The position numbers were made by a program, and so were the translations under genes. Below are positions 1-11,310 of a stretch of 64,000 nt of DNA, piece by piece. Origin of the DNA: Pneumocystis sp. 'macacae' (taxonomy: Eukaryota; Ascomycota; Pneumocystomycetes; Pneumocystales; Pneumocystaceae); contig CM030732.1 in the NCBI GenBank assembly GCA_018127085.1, positions 124,001 to 188,000 on the forward strand, given 5' to 3'. Position 1 is the stretch's first letter. Each line of letters starts with the position of its first letter. A model generated the notes under the pieces. It saw nothing but the letters and a program-made list of their open reading frames with translations, had not been told where the DNA came from and ran no database searches.

Positions 1-968
1 AACTGTGTTTTAAAAGCTGTTTCCTGAGCTTTTAAAATATCTTCAAAATATACCTTTTGTTCAGATAATTTTTGATCTATTATAGTCTTTGCTTGAATAT
101 CTGTTTGATATAGAACAGTATTTAAGGCAGTAATATCAGCTTTCAAAGCATCAAGTGGCTCTTTAAGAATATTAGTTGAAGATAAAGCCAGTACTGCTGT
201 TATTATAGCATTTATTGACTCTATCAATGACCGAACAGATGGATGTGTCTCTTGATTTAAAGATACAAGAGATGTTGAAACTGAAGGTGAAGTTGATGAA
301 TCTTTTAGTAAAACATTTTCTGAAGATGATTTTTCTTCTATATTTACAATAGAACAAGTTGAATCGGTGCAAGGTTTTGACTGTGAAGTTTCCGATTTCT
401 TATTTGATGTTTTATTTGTAGAATGTTCTTCTTGAAAAGAAGTTTCACTTCTTGATGCACTTTCTTTTACAGAAGGAGTTAGAATCCCTTTTTGCTTTGA
501 TGACATAAATGGTTCTCTAATAAATGTTTCTTCAATAATATCTATTGAATTAGACTGGTGATCCTCTTTTGTTTGCTGCGTAATTGCTTCTTTTATACCA
601 GGATACCTCTCATAAAATCCGTAATCTCGAATTGCCAACACTAGACTTTCAATAGAAGGAAACCATACGTAAAACTTTTTGCTAAGCCAACATTCATCTT
701 CATATACTTCAAGACAAATAGTTCCTGCCACAAGCGCCACTCCTGCACCAAGAAAGCTAAAAACAATCCATTGTATAGGTTTCCAGATTCTTTTAATATT
801 TCTTTTTCGTTCATTAATTGGAATATCATTACTAACACGTCCAATTTCACTAAAATGCCGGGTAGTTTGATAAAACGGATACTTACAAGACCTAAAAAGA
901 AAATTTCTGTTAGAATGATAAAAAATTCTCCTGAATGATCTATTAAAGCTGCTAGAAATCTTTAGCAT
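1..968 (-). CDS. MIC60: MIC60/mitofilin, inner-membrane organiser (3' end cut by window)
   Basis: One uninterrupted frame starts at the ATG at 968 and runs off the left edge, so only the N-terminal part (about 320 residues) is seen. The first 40 or so residues are rich in S, R, F and N with few acids, as in a mitochondrial presequence. A membrane segment follows (WIVFSFLGAGVALVAG, about residue 70-85), then a long Ser/Thr/Glu-rich stretch and the beginning of a coiled coil (TDIQAKTIIDQKLSEQ) at the edge. This order of presequence, single membrane span and coiled coil is that of MIC60/Fcj1, the MICOS subunit that holds crista junctions. No intron was found, which is unusual here. The diagnostic C-terminal mitofilin domain lies outside the window, so the name rests on architecture. 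Confidence 0.6.
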   Translation of the reverse strand, partial: MLKISSSFNRSFRRIFYHSNRNFLFRSCKYPFYQTTRHFSEIGRVSNDIPINERKRNIKRIWKPIQWIVFSFLGAGVALVAGTICLEVYEDECWLSKKFYVWFPSIESLVLAIRDYGFYERYPGIKEAITQQTKEDHQSNSIDIIEETFIREPFMSSKQKGILTPSVKESASRSETSFQEEHSTNKTSNKKSETSQSKPCTDSTCSIVNIEEKSSSENVLLKDSSTSPSVSTSLVSLNQETHPSVRSLIESINAIITAVLALSSTNILKEPLDALKADITALNTVLYQTDIQAKTIIDQKLSEQKVYFEDILKAQETAFKTQ

Positions 969-1588
969 TTTGTCTTTTTTGTTTAGACTTATTTAAGTAA
1001 AATTAAATGATGTTCGGTTAATCACGTGAATGATATGTACTAAAAACCAGATTGGAATTGAAATATTATAAAAATATAAGAAAATGGAATATTCTATAAT
1101 GAGAAATACTTTAATTGCATAAAAGAATCTTAAAAAATATTTAAGTAAAATTAATTTTCTTTTTTCTTCCTATCACTTAATCATATTATTACCTTGATAA
1201 TCATCTGATGTATAAAAATCTGATTCTTAAATCCAAAAGAATAAAAAAATATAAAAGGAGAATATAATATTCCTGTATTTTAATATAAAAAACGGCAAAA
1301 AAATAAAATTATAAGTTTTTATTTTAAATTTAAAAAAATTTCTTTAAATAATCTTTAATCTGTACTCAAAATAAAATTTATTATCTAATTAGCCTAGATT
1401 AAGTTTGAAATGTTCAATATTCAAGGTATTATAAGGAAATACGTGAGTATTTTGAAGTTATTTTAAAAGATTTAAAGAATATTTAGATATTTTAAACATA
1501 TTATATTTAAAGTATTTATTCAAAGTTCTGGAATTACACAGTTAAACAATGATTCAAATATTGTAAAAATCGATATTGAAGCTAAAAA

Positions 1589-1633
1589 TTAGGGTTAAAA
1601 ATCATGTTAGCTCTGAAACAGGATGTTTAACCC
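1589..1633. repeat. Inverted repeat with a TTAGGGTTA arm
   Basis: TTAGGGTTA at 1589-1597 is followed about 30 nt later by TTTAACCC (1626-1633), giving a small inverted repeat with GGGTTAA/TTAACCC arms. TTAGGG is the telomere unit of many fungi and also the core site of Tbf1/Teb1-type Myb factors. A regulatory role is inferred only. Confidence 0.35.
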
Positions 1634-2063
1634 GATTTTAAGAAACTAAATATTAAAGTTTTTATTATGGGGATCTAATTGTGAAAGAATAGAATAATAC
1701 ATAGACCAAAATAAATTTGAAAAAATAATTTTAAAAAAATGTATAATTAAAAGAGGACACTAAGAGAAAGAGAAAATAAAATAATAAAAATAAAATGATA
1801 TTAATGTTAAATTTACTGTTTACACAAGATACACGTTCAATACTAGGCTAGTTATTGAATTAGGTTTATTTAGAGTGGAAATTTGAAGAATTAAAATTGA
1901 TCAAAAAACTGAGCTCAAAAAAAAATTTTAAAAAACAATTAAAATATAGAAAAACTTCGAATATACATAGGTATTCAATTGACTTTTGAAAGGTATTTTT
2001 AGTTAAATTTTAATATAAAGAGATATGATCTAATTAAAATTACTTGAATAACAAAAGCAAGTT

Positions 2064-2097
2064 TTAGGGTTAGGTTATGGCTATCATAAGTTAACCC
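2064..2097. repeat. Second inverted repeat with a TTAGGGTTAGG arm
   Basis: TTAGGGTTAGG (2064-2074) followed by TTAACCC (2091-2097), the same design as the repeat at 1589-1633 and about 170 bp before the RanGAP start codon. Two copies of the same arrangement in one promoter region make a protein-binding site plausible. Confidence 0.4.
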
Positions 2098-2261
2098 GAA
2101 AAGTTGTAGATTGTGTCTTTTATTTGTTCGAAGTATAATTTAAGGTATTTAAAAATGTTCTTTTTATAAAGTTAAAACTCTAAGAAGTTTTTTTAGAACA
2201 TCTTTTTTAGATTTCTCGGTTTTGAATTTTTTCTTTTTTAAATTTTAATTAAAAATAAAAC

Positions 2262-3707
2262 ATGCGTGTTTTTTCATTATTAGGCAAAGGACTGCGGCTA
2301 GAAAGTCGTGAAGAGACATTGAAAGCACTTGAAGAGCTATGTACAACATCATTTGTTTATGAAATCCGTCTTTGTGGAAATACTTTTAGCATTACAGCTT
2401 GTCAAGTTGTTGCAGAGTTACTTTCTCTTCATGCTAAAACACTTCAGGTAGGTTTTAAAAAGAATAATTAATGTCCATAGAACAGGATAAAAAAATGAAC
2501 TAAAAACTTCATATTTTTAAAGTAATTTACATATTGTATTTATAATGCGTTATAGTGTTTAAAATGTCTTTAATGTTTAAAATGCATTTTAGCACTAGAA
2601 ACATTTTCAATACCTATATTGTTCTTATTATATTTATATGTCATTTAATTTAATTTATGTGTTAACAAATGGTGTTTTATCTAGGTTGTCGACTTTTCTG
2701 ATATTTTTACTGGTCGAACAGCACAAGAAATTCCAAAAGCACTTGAAACACTTTTGTCTGGACTTCTTTTCTGTAACGGGTGTCATACTGTATATTTAAG
2801 TGATAATGCATTTGGATCTACAGCAGTAGAACCATTATCTTCTTTTTTATCTCGACATACGCCACTTCGGCATTTATATTTGAATAACAATGGCTTAGGT
2901 CCAATTGCAGGAGAATATATTGCAAAATCATTAGCTAGTTTGGCAGAAAAGCAATGGGGAGATAGCAATGAAAAGCATGGGAAGATTGAAACAATAGTTT
3001 GTGGACGAAATCGTCTTGAAAGTGAAAGTATGAAGGCATGGGCTGAATGTTTTCGAGCACACACTGCATTGAAATGCTTAAAAATGCCGCAAAATGGAAT
3101 CCGACCTGAAGGCATTCATATTTTACTTGAATCTGGATTATCAAAATGCACACAACTTGAAATTCTTGATTTACAAGATAATACGTTAACATTAACGGGT
3201 GCAAAAACACTAGCTAAAGTACTCCCGAATTGGCCACTTCTTCTCGAACTTGGAGTTAGCGACTGTCTTTTATCAGGAGCAGGTACAGAAATACTGGCCC
3301 AAGTGCTATCTCGTGGTTATCATAAGCAGCTTAAAATTCTACGATTACAATATAATGAAATAGATCATAAAGCAGTGAAAAAGTTAGTAGATACAGTAGA
3401 AAAAATGTTACCAGAGCTTGAAACACTTGAACTAAATGGGAATATGTTTTCAGATCAAAGTGATGCTGTGAAGAAAATTCAAACCATTTTTAGGAATCGA
3501 GGGAAAGGGGAGCTCGATGAATTAAATGATATGGATGAACCCTCTGAATCAGATAACTTGGAAAGTTCAAATCAGGAAAATTCTCCGGATTTAAAAAATA
3601 TAGAAAAAGATGTAGAAGAAAATTCTGATTTCCAAGAAGAGAAAGAAATTACTATAAAACTTGCTGCTTTACTGAAACAAACACACATAAATCAAACACA
3701 ACTTTAA
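2262..3707 (+). CDS. RNA1: Ran GTPase-activating protein (Rna1/RanGAP)
   Basis: Two exons, 2262-2447 and 2685-3707, joined in phase 0 across a 237-nt GT-AG intron, give about 402 residues (S. pombe Rna1 is 386). The protein is built of leucine-rich repeats with the RanGAP pattern, for example LRHLYLNNNGLGPIAGEYIA, LEILDLQDNTLTLTGAKTLA and LKILRLQYNEI, and ends in an acidic tail (about residues 340-385) as in the family. RanGAP stimulates GTP hydrolysis by Ran in the cytoplasm and so sets the direction of nuclear transport. The intron is longer than the 40-50 nt usual in this window. The gene converges with the LIM-RhoGAP gene, leaving 248 bp between stop codons. Confidence 0.9.
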
Positions 3708-3955
3708 ATGCATGTCCTGTTTTTGATAAAATATAGTAGTACCGAAATATTTGTATAACAGAAAATAAAAATATTTATTTTATTTTTATTTAAGAGAAAA
3801 TCGATCTTTTTACTGGTCATTTAAGCAATTATTGATATCTTTCATTAATAGTAATTTAATGCATTTTCTTCGTAATTTAGTTTATAAAAGTGCTCAGATC
3901 TACTAAATCAAAAAACAATTCATATTAGACTAATTGTGGCATTTTTCCTATCATA

Positions 3956-6900
3956 TTAGCCTTCGTTTTTTTTCCGTCTGAATGTTTTATATTCATTGTG
4001 TCTAATAAGTTTTTTTATTGGTGACAATTTCTCGTTTTTCAAAGGATTAATCTCCAGAACTTTTTCGTATTCCTTAAGTAAATCTTTTATATTAAGATCT
4101 GGATTTTTTATAAACATACATAAATTATGCAAAGTAGATAGTAAATCAGCAGGTACCTTGAAAATATTAATATTTATATTATTCATGTTTTTAAGATACC
4201 AAAGAGAATTTGTCTATAAATTCGATAAGTGTGTATACGACTTTAATAGCCAAAATAGCTTCATCAACTCTAGTTTTTTTGTTTTTTGAATATAAAATAT
4301 CCGGGGTGATAACAGTTGCAAGATTATAAACATCCATTTTGTTCCCAGACTCATCATTTATATCTGCAAATGATGCAACCCAGTTTAAAAAAAGAAAAAT
4401 AGCTTCCATACAATTAAGATGACATTTTGGTAATAAACAACATGTAAGATGCAATACCCTATGACGAGTATCTTCGTCATCAATTTCTGAAAAAATTAAT
4501 ATATTTATATATCATTATTAAAAAAACCCACTTTGTGATGCTAAAAACAATTTATGCAACTTAAATGTAAGAAGAGGTTCAGGAAGTTCACGGAGAAATT
4601 TTTTCATTAATGCAGCAAGTTGTATAGGAGATTCATCATTAAAGGAAAGACTATTAAAATTATTATCAATAGATTCAGTAAAATCATTAAGTCGTTTTAT
4701 GTTCCCATTTTTCCTAAATATCCCCTCTACAGATACATCTATAATTGTTAACAAAACCTGAAAACAAATCAACATACCCATTTGTTTCATAGCAGATATT
4801 ATTTCATCAATAAATTCTGGAATATGCAAACATCCTGGAACCATTCCATGTTCCGAATTTACTCCATTTTCTTTAACTAATATTTCTAAAGGAACTCCAA
4901 ATACTTCTAAATTAATAATAAATAAATAGAATCATAAATACTAACCCTTTTTTTTATATTTTCTTTTATAATTATTTCTTGATCTAAATGTTTTTGTAAT
5001 TTTTCTAAAAAAACTCTTTTTTTTAGGTTTTACTAAATCCAATAATTCATCTAAACTAAAGAAATCTCTTACTAACGGTTCTATTGATAAAATTGCAATA
5101 TGCTTTATAACAAATGTTTCTAAAATAGAAAGACTTGACAAATATGTTTTTTCTTCTATAGAAGAATTGTCAACTATTAATTTTTTATCAGATTTTGGTA
5201 CTGAAGTTCGAGAAATATTTTCCGATTGAATTTCAAGTTTAGGTTTCATTAAAGAACTATTTAAATATTGATATTTAAAATTATCTAACTTACGTTTTTT
5301 CCCCTTTTCATTACTATTAGTTATTTTACTATTATTAATATTAGAAAATTCAAAACTTTCATTATATAATCTAGAATTCAAGCAAGATCTATACAAATTC
5401 TGAACATCTTTAAGGATCTTAAAATACGCTTTATCGTCAATAGATAATTTCATTCCAAAATTATTGTATGTCGAAGAAAAATCTTCCTGACTTTCAAAAA
5501 AGCTACATGTTTCTAAAGACAAAGTACCAAATGAATGCGGTATAACAAAATTGTCATTAAAAATAATATACAATCGTAATAAAATAATCCTTAAAAGAAA
5601 AATGTACTGTGAAAACTCAGTAACTTGGAGAAATTCTTCAGAATCTACAGTTGAACATCCTATACATAAAATAGACTTAGAAGTTTTATTCCATCGTGCA
5701 TTTCTAGGTTCTTGTTTCATATCTCTATTGCATTTTGAACATTTTAAACAATATATATGGCATCTTTTATTATCTACACGAACACATTTCTCTTTAATAC
5801 TTTTTTGACATATCATACAAATATTAGATGCTATATCATTGTATTCAATAGAAAATAATAGTTTAAATGTCATTTCCTCATTATTTAGATCACTTGATAG
5901 TCTTATATCCAATTTTAAACTATCTAAATAATCTAAGAAATTATAAACTGCTGTTGGATTAATATTGTCTTTTTCCTATTATTATATTTAGTATTAATAT
6001 AGATATAGAATCATTCAGAAAACACTAACCAATTGTAACGCACCAATTAATGAAATTTTCGTTAAATATTTTAAATAACGAGATAAACCTAATATTAATG
6101 ACAAAATTTTATCAGTAGTTTCTAATCCTTGTATTTTTAGTTTCCAAGTTGCTAATAATAAAGAAAAAAAATAAACGGTTTTTCTAAAAAATAGTTTTGC
6201 TTCCCGATTATATAAAATACCTAGCAACTTCAGTTTGTAATTTTCTAGAATAATATATTGATAATACATTTTTCATTAAATTCATGAAATGAAAACTTTA
6301 ACCAGTCTAAAGCCAAGAACAATAATTCGACACGCCCAACAAAATTCTTTGCACTAATAATCCCATCAATATAATTACCGTTTGAAATATGTAAAAGCAT
6401 GTTACTAATACATGCTGCAAAAGATTTCTCAAATTCAGAAAGAACTTCCCAAATTCGATAAACTTTTTCTTTTAAAGCCTTTTCTTTCCCTAAAAGTTGA
6501 TTCAAAGAAAAATTAGATTTCAAAAAATCATTTAGATCTTTTGTTTGTGAAGCAAGTTTAACTCTCCAAAACTATAAGTTCATATAAAAATTTGTACAGA
6601 AAACATTACGAACAACTATGTAATACCTTATAAATAGTATAACAACCAACGTGCCAATATTCTTTCTGCCCATTTCTTAGAATTTCTGTAAATTGCTTTG
6701 AAATAATAAATTGACAACCATTACACTTAATAGCGAATCTTGTAAAATAATGAAAATAACAATATATGTTTTTCTTATATACGTAATATGAATCCTCTGG
6801 AGTAAATGTTGCTAAACAAATAGAACAAGTAAAATGATCAATATGATATTTCTTATTTAAAGCCAGAATATACATTCCTTGAAGTGCTTTACCACATGAT

Positions 6901-7473
6901 ATGCATAAAAGATCAGAACGACGGAAGTAGTCAGTCTCACAAAGAGGCTGTTGTCCATTCCCTTTAGGGTCGTTGATAAGAAAAAAATCTGATACGAGTG
7001 TTTTGTGACAATCCTATAATAAATAAGATTAAAAAAAAACTACAGTATATTCTATACATAACATTTAAAACATTCTGAATGAAGAATCATTCCTAATGCT
7101 TCAACAAATCTATCAGTAATTTTTTCTTGGCATATCGAACATATTTTCTTTGTAAATTTAGATAAATAATATAAATAAAAAAACATACTTCTTTAGAGAA
7201 TTGATTACTATCATCGGAGGATCTTAGTAATTTCAATTTACCTATAGTATTATTAAAAATTATTTTTCGAAAAAACTCATTAAATATTATTTCTATACTT
7301 TGTGTAGATATTTTTAAAAGAGGCTCCAAATATGATACAGGTCTTGATAAGAATAGTCTATTTTCAGCCGTTTTTACAATAAAATCCCTCTGAACTATCC
7401 ATATAGTAGAATTTGTCGACGAAATGGGTTCCAAAGAGTTTTCAAGTTTATTTTGATTCGAATAATCATACAT
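3956..7473 (-). CDS. LIM-domain Rho GTPase-activating protein (Lrg1/Rga1 type)
   Basis: A multi-exon gene with short introns. N-terminal LIM zinc modules are seen at about 7130-7090 (CSICQEKI), 6900-6600 (CISCGKAL, then CSICLATF and CNGCQ) and 5820-5660 (CMICQKSI...CSKCNRD...CIGC). The RhoGAP domain lies at about 4920-4190 and keeps the arginine-finger loop EGIFRKNG plus LAALMKKFLRELPEPLL. The last intron, about 43 nt, joins FIDKFSL to VPADLL. LIM modules followed by a C-terminal RhoGAP are typical of S. cerevisiae Lrg1 and S. pombe Rga1, which act on Rho1 in cell-wall synthesis and polarity. The start is the ATG at 7473; an in-frame ATG at 7491 is possible. Some middle exon boundaries are approximate. 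Confidence 0.85.
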
Positions 7474-7884
7474 TAAAAGCATAAAAAACAAGCTATTTAT
7501 CCTTGTAAAAAATATTCTGTAAAACTACAGAAAACCAAAAACTACAAACAGATTTTAATATCTTAATATTTTATAATATGCGCATAATAGTTGATGATTT
7601 TTATCACGTCGAATATGTTTTTCAGTTAAAAAAAACTTAGTATAAAAACATAAAATTAATAATATATTCTTTAAGGAAACATAATAAATAAACTACAAAA
7701 AAGAGCTGACTAGATTCTAGCTAAGTGTTTTTTATTAAAAAATTAGAATTTTATATGAAATAAGTTTATAAAAATATGTCATATTAGATGGTTTAAGAAA
7801 ATTGAGTTAAAATCTATTATAAATATCAGATTTCATACAAAACAGTTTATATAAAGGCTGCAATTATTTTCTAAAATTAAATAT
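7474..7884. other. Intergenic region upstream of the LIM-RhoGAP gene
   Basis: About 410 bp of AT-rich sequence between the RhoGAP start codon and the TAF7 stop codon. It should hold the RhoGAP promoter and the TAF7 3' end. No further gene is seen. Confidence 0.55.
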
Positions 7885-9237
7885 TTATGTTTTTTTCTCA
7901 TCTTGGGATTGTTTAAGATCTAATTCAGATCTAAGTTTTCTAACAACATCTTCGAAACGTTTTTGAAGTATTGGATTCGTTGTTGTCTTCAACTTTTCCA
8001 AATTTGAAGCAATTGTAGCATTGAGTTCTGCTATTTCATCATCTAATAATCTTTGATGGTCGGCAGCCCATCTCATTTCTTCATCTAAAATTTATTAAAA
8101 AATATTAAAGAATAGCACTTTCTATTTTATACTTACCCATTTCATCACTCAAATCATCATTATCATCGCTTTCTGAATCATCTTGAGGTGTCTCTGTTTC
8201 TTTCGTAAATGTAGGAGCTTGACTCTCTTCTCTATTATCAACTTCCATCATTGCTTGCTCTAACTGATCTGCGAGGTAATCTTCATCAGCTTCATTATAA
8301 TGTTCACTTTCTATATCCGTTGTATTTGTATTTTGATAATATCTTGCTTTTTTATATAAATTTTTAGTATCAAATAACGACTCGTTATCTAAAGAAAGAG
8401 AACCCTCTCTACTGACAAAAGAAGCAGGAATCACTTCATATGTTGATGACTCTGCCATAGCATCTAAAGAAAGAAGTCTAGTTACTTCTGCTTCGATCAT
8501 TTCGATTGTCTATAATATCAAATTAATAAATCAAATAATTTTTTTACAAAGAAAAACCTCTATATATTACCTTATGTGAAAGTCTTTTTCGAAAGCGCCT
8601 TTTCCTTACCCATTTTAATGGTGGTGTTAACCCATGTGGATACACGTATTCTGAGTGTCTTATTGGTGCCACTGTCATCATCTCTTCATTCTCAATTCTA
8701 TTTCCAACTAAAAGCATCTGGAAATAAAAAATCTCTTGCTACTTTTACTAAAAACATACCTGACAAATATCTGCTACCTTATATATTGTTTTTCTATCAA
8801 ATGTTTTGCTAGATTCTATAATACACGGCAAATCTACCAATTTTGCAGAATACATATGTCCATTTACAAAAACTACCGCCCTTCGACTATCTTACCTCAA
8901 AATCAACATCTTTTCTTAATTCATTTATCCATAATTTACCTTTAAATTTTATAGAAAAATCTGCTCCATTTCCAATAGTCTTCTCCTCAACTGCTTTCCT
9001 TAAGTACTCTAAGTCCTCTCCTTTGCACATTCTCAGGATAAACTGTTGTTCAATATGTGGATCATCTTCTCTATCTGATGCTTCCGAATCATATCCTAAT
9101 CCAGATTCTCTATATGCCCTTACACGGATTTTAGTCCCACTGCCAATCTGTGCTAATCCTGATGTTTTTGCTTTAATTTTTGGTTGTGTATTTTTTTTAT
9201 CTCCTGTTCCCCCTACTTTAACCTTGATTTTTAACAT
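7885..9237 (-). CDS. TAF7: TFIID subunit TAF7 (TAFII55)
   Basis: Five exons with GT-AG introns of about 45-75 nt. The TAFII55 N-terminal domain is clear: EQQFILRMCKGEDLEYLRKA, then RRAVVFVNGHMYSAKLVDLP, CIIESSKTFD and the hallmark HGLTPPLKWVRKRRFRK. The first intron uses an AG just before ATAGTCGAAGG so that FK joins DSRRAVV. A long acidic region follows, then a C-terminal helix (about residue 250 onward) with ALNATIASNLEKL-like heptads, as in other TAF7 proteins. TAF7 is a TFIID subunit that regulates TAF1 in RNA polymerase II initiation. The ATG at 9237 gives the compact MLKIKVKVGG start. The gene shares a 159-bp bidirectional promoter with the PDRG1-like gene. Confidence 0.9.
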
Positions 9238-9396
9238 TTTTATATTTTCTTGACGTTTATCGGTGATATTTGTATGTACACGAAGCACAGTTCTACCTGT
9301 AACAAAGGTTAAATAGTAGCCGATTGAAGAATGATTTTATATATGGGAAAGAGACTTGAAGGTGTTGAATGAAGAAATATACTTCATTTAAGGAAA
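9238..9396. promoter_or_regulatory. Bidirectional promoter, TAF7 / PDRG1-like
   Basis: The two divergent start codons are only 159 bp apart, so both genes must be driven from this stretch. No motif was identified with confidence. Confidence 0.5.
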
Positions 9397-9914
9397 ATGA
9401 ACTTTGGGGAGAAAGAAGAAATTTATGAAAAAAAGATTTTTTCGTCGTTAATGGAGGGTGAGAGGGAAATAAGTAAGACAAGCTAGTTAAAGGTGATAGA
9501 TCTTGAAAAACAAGCATCTATTGAAGAGGATATTTATCAGGATGAAGAACTTGTGGGTTCTCGAATTTATTAAAAAAGGGTTATTGAGTTTGTAAAGATT
9601 CGAGTCTATGAGAAGCGAAGGAAAGATAATCATGAAGGACTTGTCGGGATTGAAAAGCAAAAAGAACAAAAGAAAGTCTGGGTGAATGTGGACAATCTTT
9701 TTGTGCGACAAAAAGTGGAAGAAACAAAACGATGTATTAAAGAAGGTAGGAATATAAAATATCTACAATATTTTTATGATATACTGAATATGAAGATCAA
9801 GAATATTTGGAATTAGAAATCAAAAAAGTTAAAGAGAGAATAAATTTCCAAAAAAAGAAATTGAGAAATTTACAAAATAAAATGAATGCTGAATATAACG
9901 ATTTTAGTGACTAA
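9397..9914 (+). CDS. Prefoldin-like protein of the PDRG1 family
   Basis: Four exons (9397-9457, 9500-9552, 9598-9745, 9796-9914) with introns of 42, 45 and 50 nt give about 126 residues, close to human PDRG1 (133). After splicing, EEDIYQDEELIRVYEKRRKD runs into NHEGL, then VWVNVDNLFVRQKVEETKR, and a C-terminal coiled coil DQEYLELEIKKVKERI. This follows the PDRG1 order of helix, short beta hairpin (VNVDNLFV) and helix. PDRG1 is a prefoldin-like subunit of the R2TP/URI co-chaperone complex in animals. The role here is inferred from the fold. The first exon has no conserved features, so the start is less sure than the rest. Confidence 0.65.
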
Positions 9915-10004
9915 AAAATGATACTTATGTATACTTGTAAATGATAAGAATGTAAGTTGATAAAAAGTATGTTTGTTTTACGCGAAAGAATAAATTTCTT
10001 GTAA

Positions 10005-11138
10005 TTATTTCCCCCATCGCATTTCAGCATTTGCGTAAAGTTGTAGTCCTTTCATGAATACATGGTAATCAACAGAATCTTCACTTTGAACAAAACTAAG
10101 AAAGATCAAAAGAGGAAATTTGGTTTAAACAGAGTAATACTGACAAGATCTCAGTAAATCTTATTTGCCATGGTGGAAATCCTTGAAGGGTACAAGTTGG
10201 TGTAAAAGCCATTAATAGCTGTGGCTCAGATAAAAGAGATGCTTAAAAAGGTTAGAAGATTGACACTGCATTTTTTTGTTTTAATCGTACTATTCATTCC
10301 AGCATCTACCAATTCAATACTAATATCTTTTGTAGAAAATTTGCCAGATTGAGAAAGTTCACATAATGTTTTCGTTAAATCAACTAAAGATTCTCTGCCG
10401 TCTTCTTGGGAAATAAAAACTATTTCAAGATCTAAGATATTTGTAATTACAACAAACCTACAAAGCAAGTTTTTACCTATAGGATAATTTGTTTCATCAT
10501 TGCTAACTTCATCACTAGAAAAAATAGAAATATAGGGCGAATGTATTTTTATATTGTGCCTTGATCTTCCAAAATAACTCTGCATTCTTTGAGAAATAAT
10601 ACGATATGTAATTGACTGATACTCTTTTATACGCCCTAGAAAATAAGTTTGACTAATCATTCATTTTTAAAACATAAAATCTACCCTCTTTTTCGTAAAT
10701 AGTTAAGATTCTAATCCCTGATGACACACACCAGCACGACAATTCTGCAATTTGATGAATAAGTAACTCTAAACCACCATCTTTTTTATATTCTAAAATA
10801 ATTGCCAAATGATGAGGAATTTTCTTTAATCTTCCTACATCTCGTTTAATGATCTGTGGTGTACGGTGATGGTATTTTGTTATAGCCGATATATATTCAT
10901 TAATTGTAAAATATAACATATATAAACGAGACCATATAGTAAACGCTATTTGAAGAAATATAAGAACTATTTTATAAAAAAATATAACTCTTCGTGATTT
11001 CGGAGGATTCCACATCCAAGAAGGAAATGCAATTAACTTCTTAAAAACCCTTATATTCCTATAATAAAATATTTTAAATTTGACTTCTTTATATTTCTTA
11101 AAAATTCTTTTTTTATGCTTTTTTTTTATATAAAACAA
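10005..11138 (-). CDS. NUS1: NUS1, cis-prenyltransferase regulatory subunit (NgBR)
   Basis: Three exons. An N-terminal basic stretch and a membrane segment (VIFFYKIVLIFLQIAFTIW) precede the cis-prenyltransferase-like domain: RLKKIPHHLAIIL, DGGLELLIHQIAELSCWC, RILTIYEKEGRIKEY. The last exons carry EPQLLMAFT, GFPPWQIRFTEI and end DYHVFMKGLQLYANAEMRWGK, which contains the conserved C-terminal R-x-G motif (RWG). NUS1 pairs with the catalytic subunit (Rer2/Srt1/DHDDS) to make dehydrodolichyl diphosphate for protein glycosylation at the ER. Introns of about 50 nt lie at 10,615-10,665 and 10,088-10,140. It converges with the PDRG1-like gene (90 bp apart) and diverges from SEC10 (172 bp). Confidence 0.87.
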
Positions 11139-11310
11139 CTTCTTATAAAAACGTCTACATAAAGAACTTCTTTCAGAACTATTAAGTAAAATTAATTATT
11201 TTTTTCTTAAATTTACTATTTTTTAAATCTTTCTAACATTTATCGAAACGACAGATTTTTAAATATCAAAAAAGATTCAAAATTATTTTAAAACTCAACA
11301 TTTCCTAAGG
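11139..11310. promoter_or_regulatory. Bidirectional promoter, NUS1 / SEC10
   Basis: A 172-bp AT-rich gap between divergent start codons. No specific motif was recognised. Confidence 0.45.

Larger units (their letters stand above)
969..2261. other. Intergenic region between divergent MIC60 and RanGAP genes
   Basis: About 1.3 kb of very AT-rich DNA with no coding frame or RNA gene that I can recognise. It must hold the promoters of both flanking genes. The only structured sequences I see are two telomere-like inverted repeats near 1589-1633 and 2064-2097, listed separately. Confidence 0.6.

Noticed and set aside
2783..3210. Minus-strand open frames across the RanGAP gene
   Set aside because: They are antisense to the conserved leucine-rich repeats and show no family signature.
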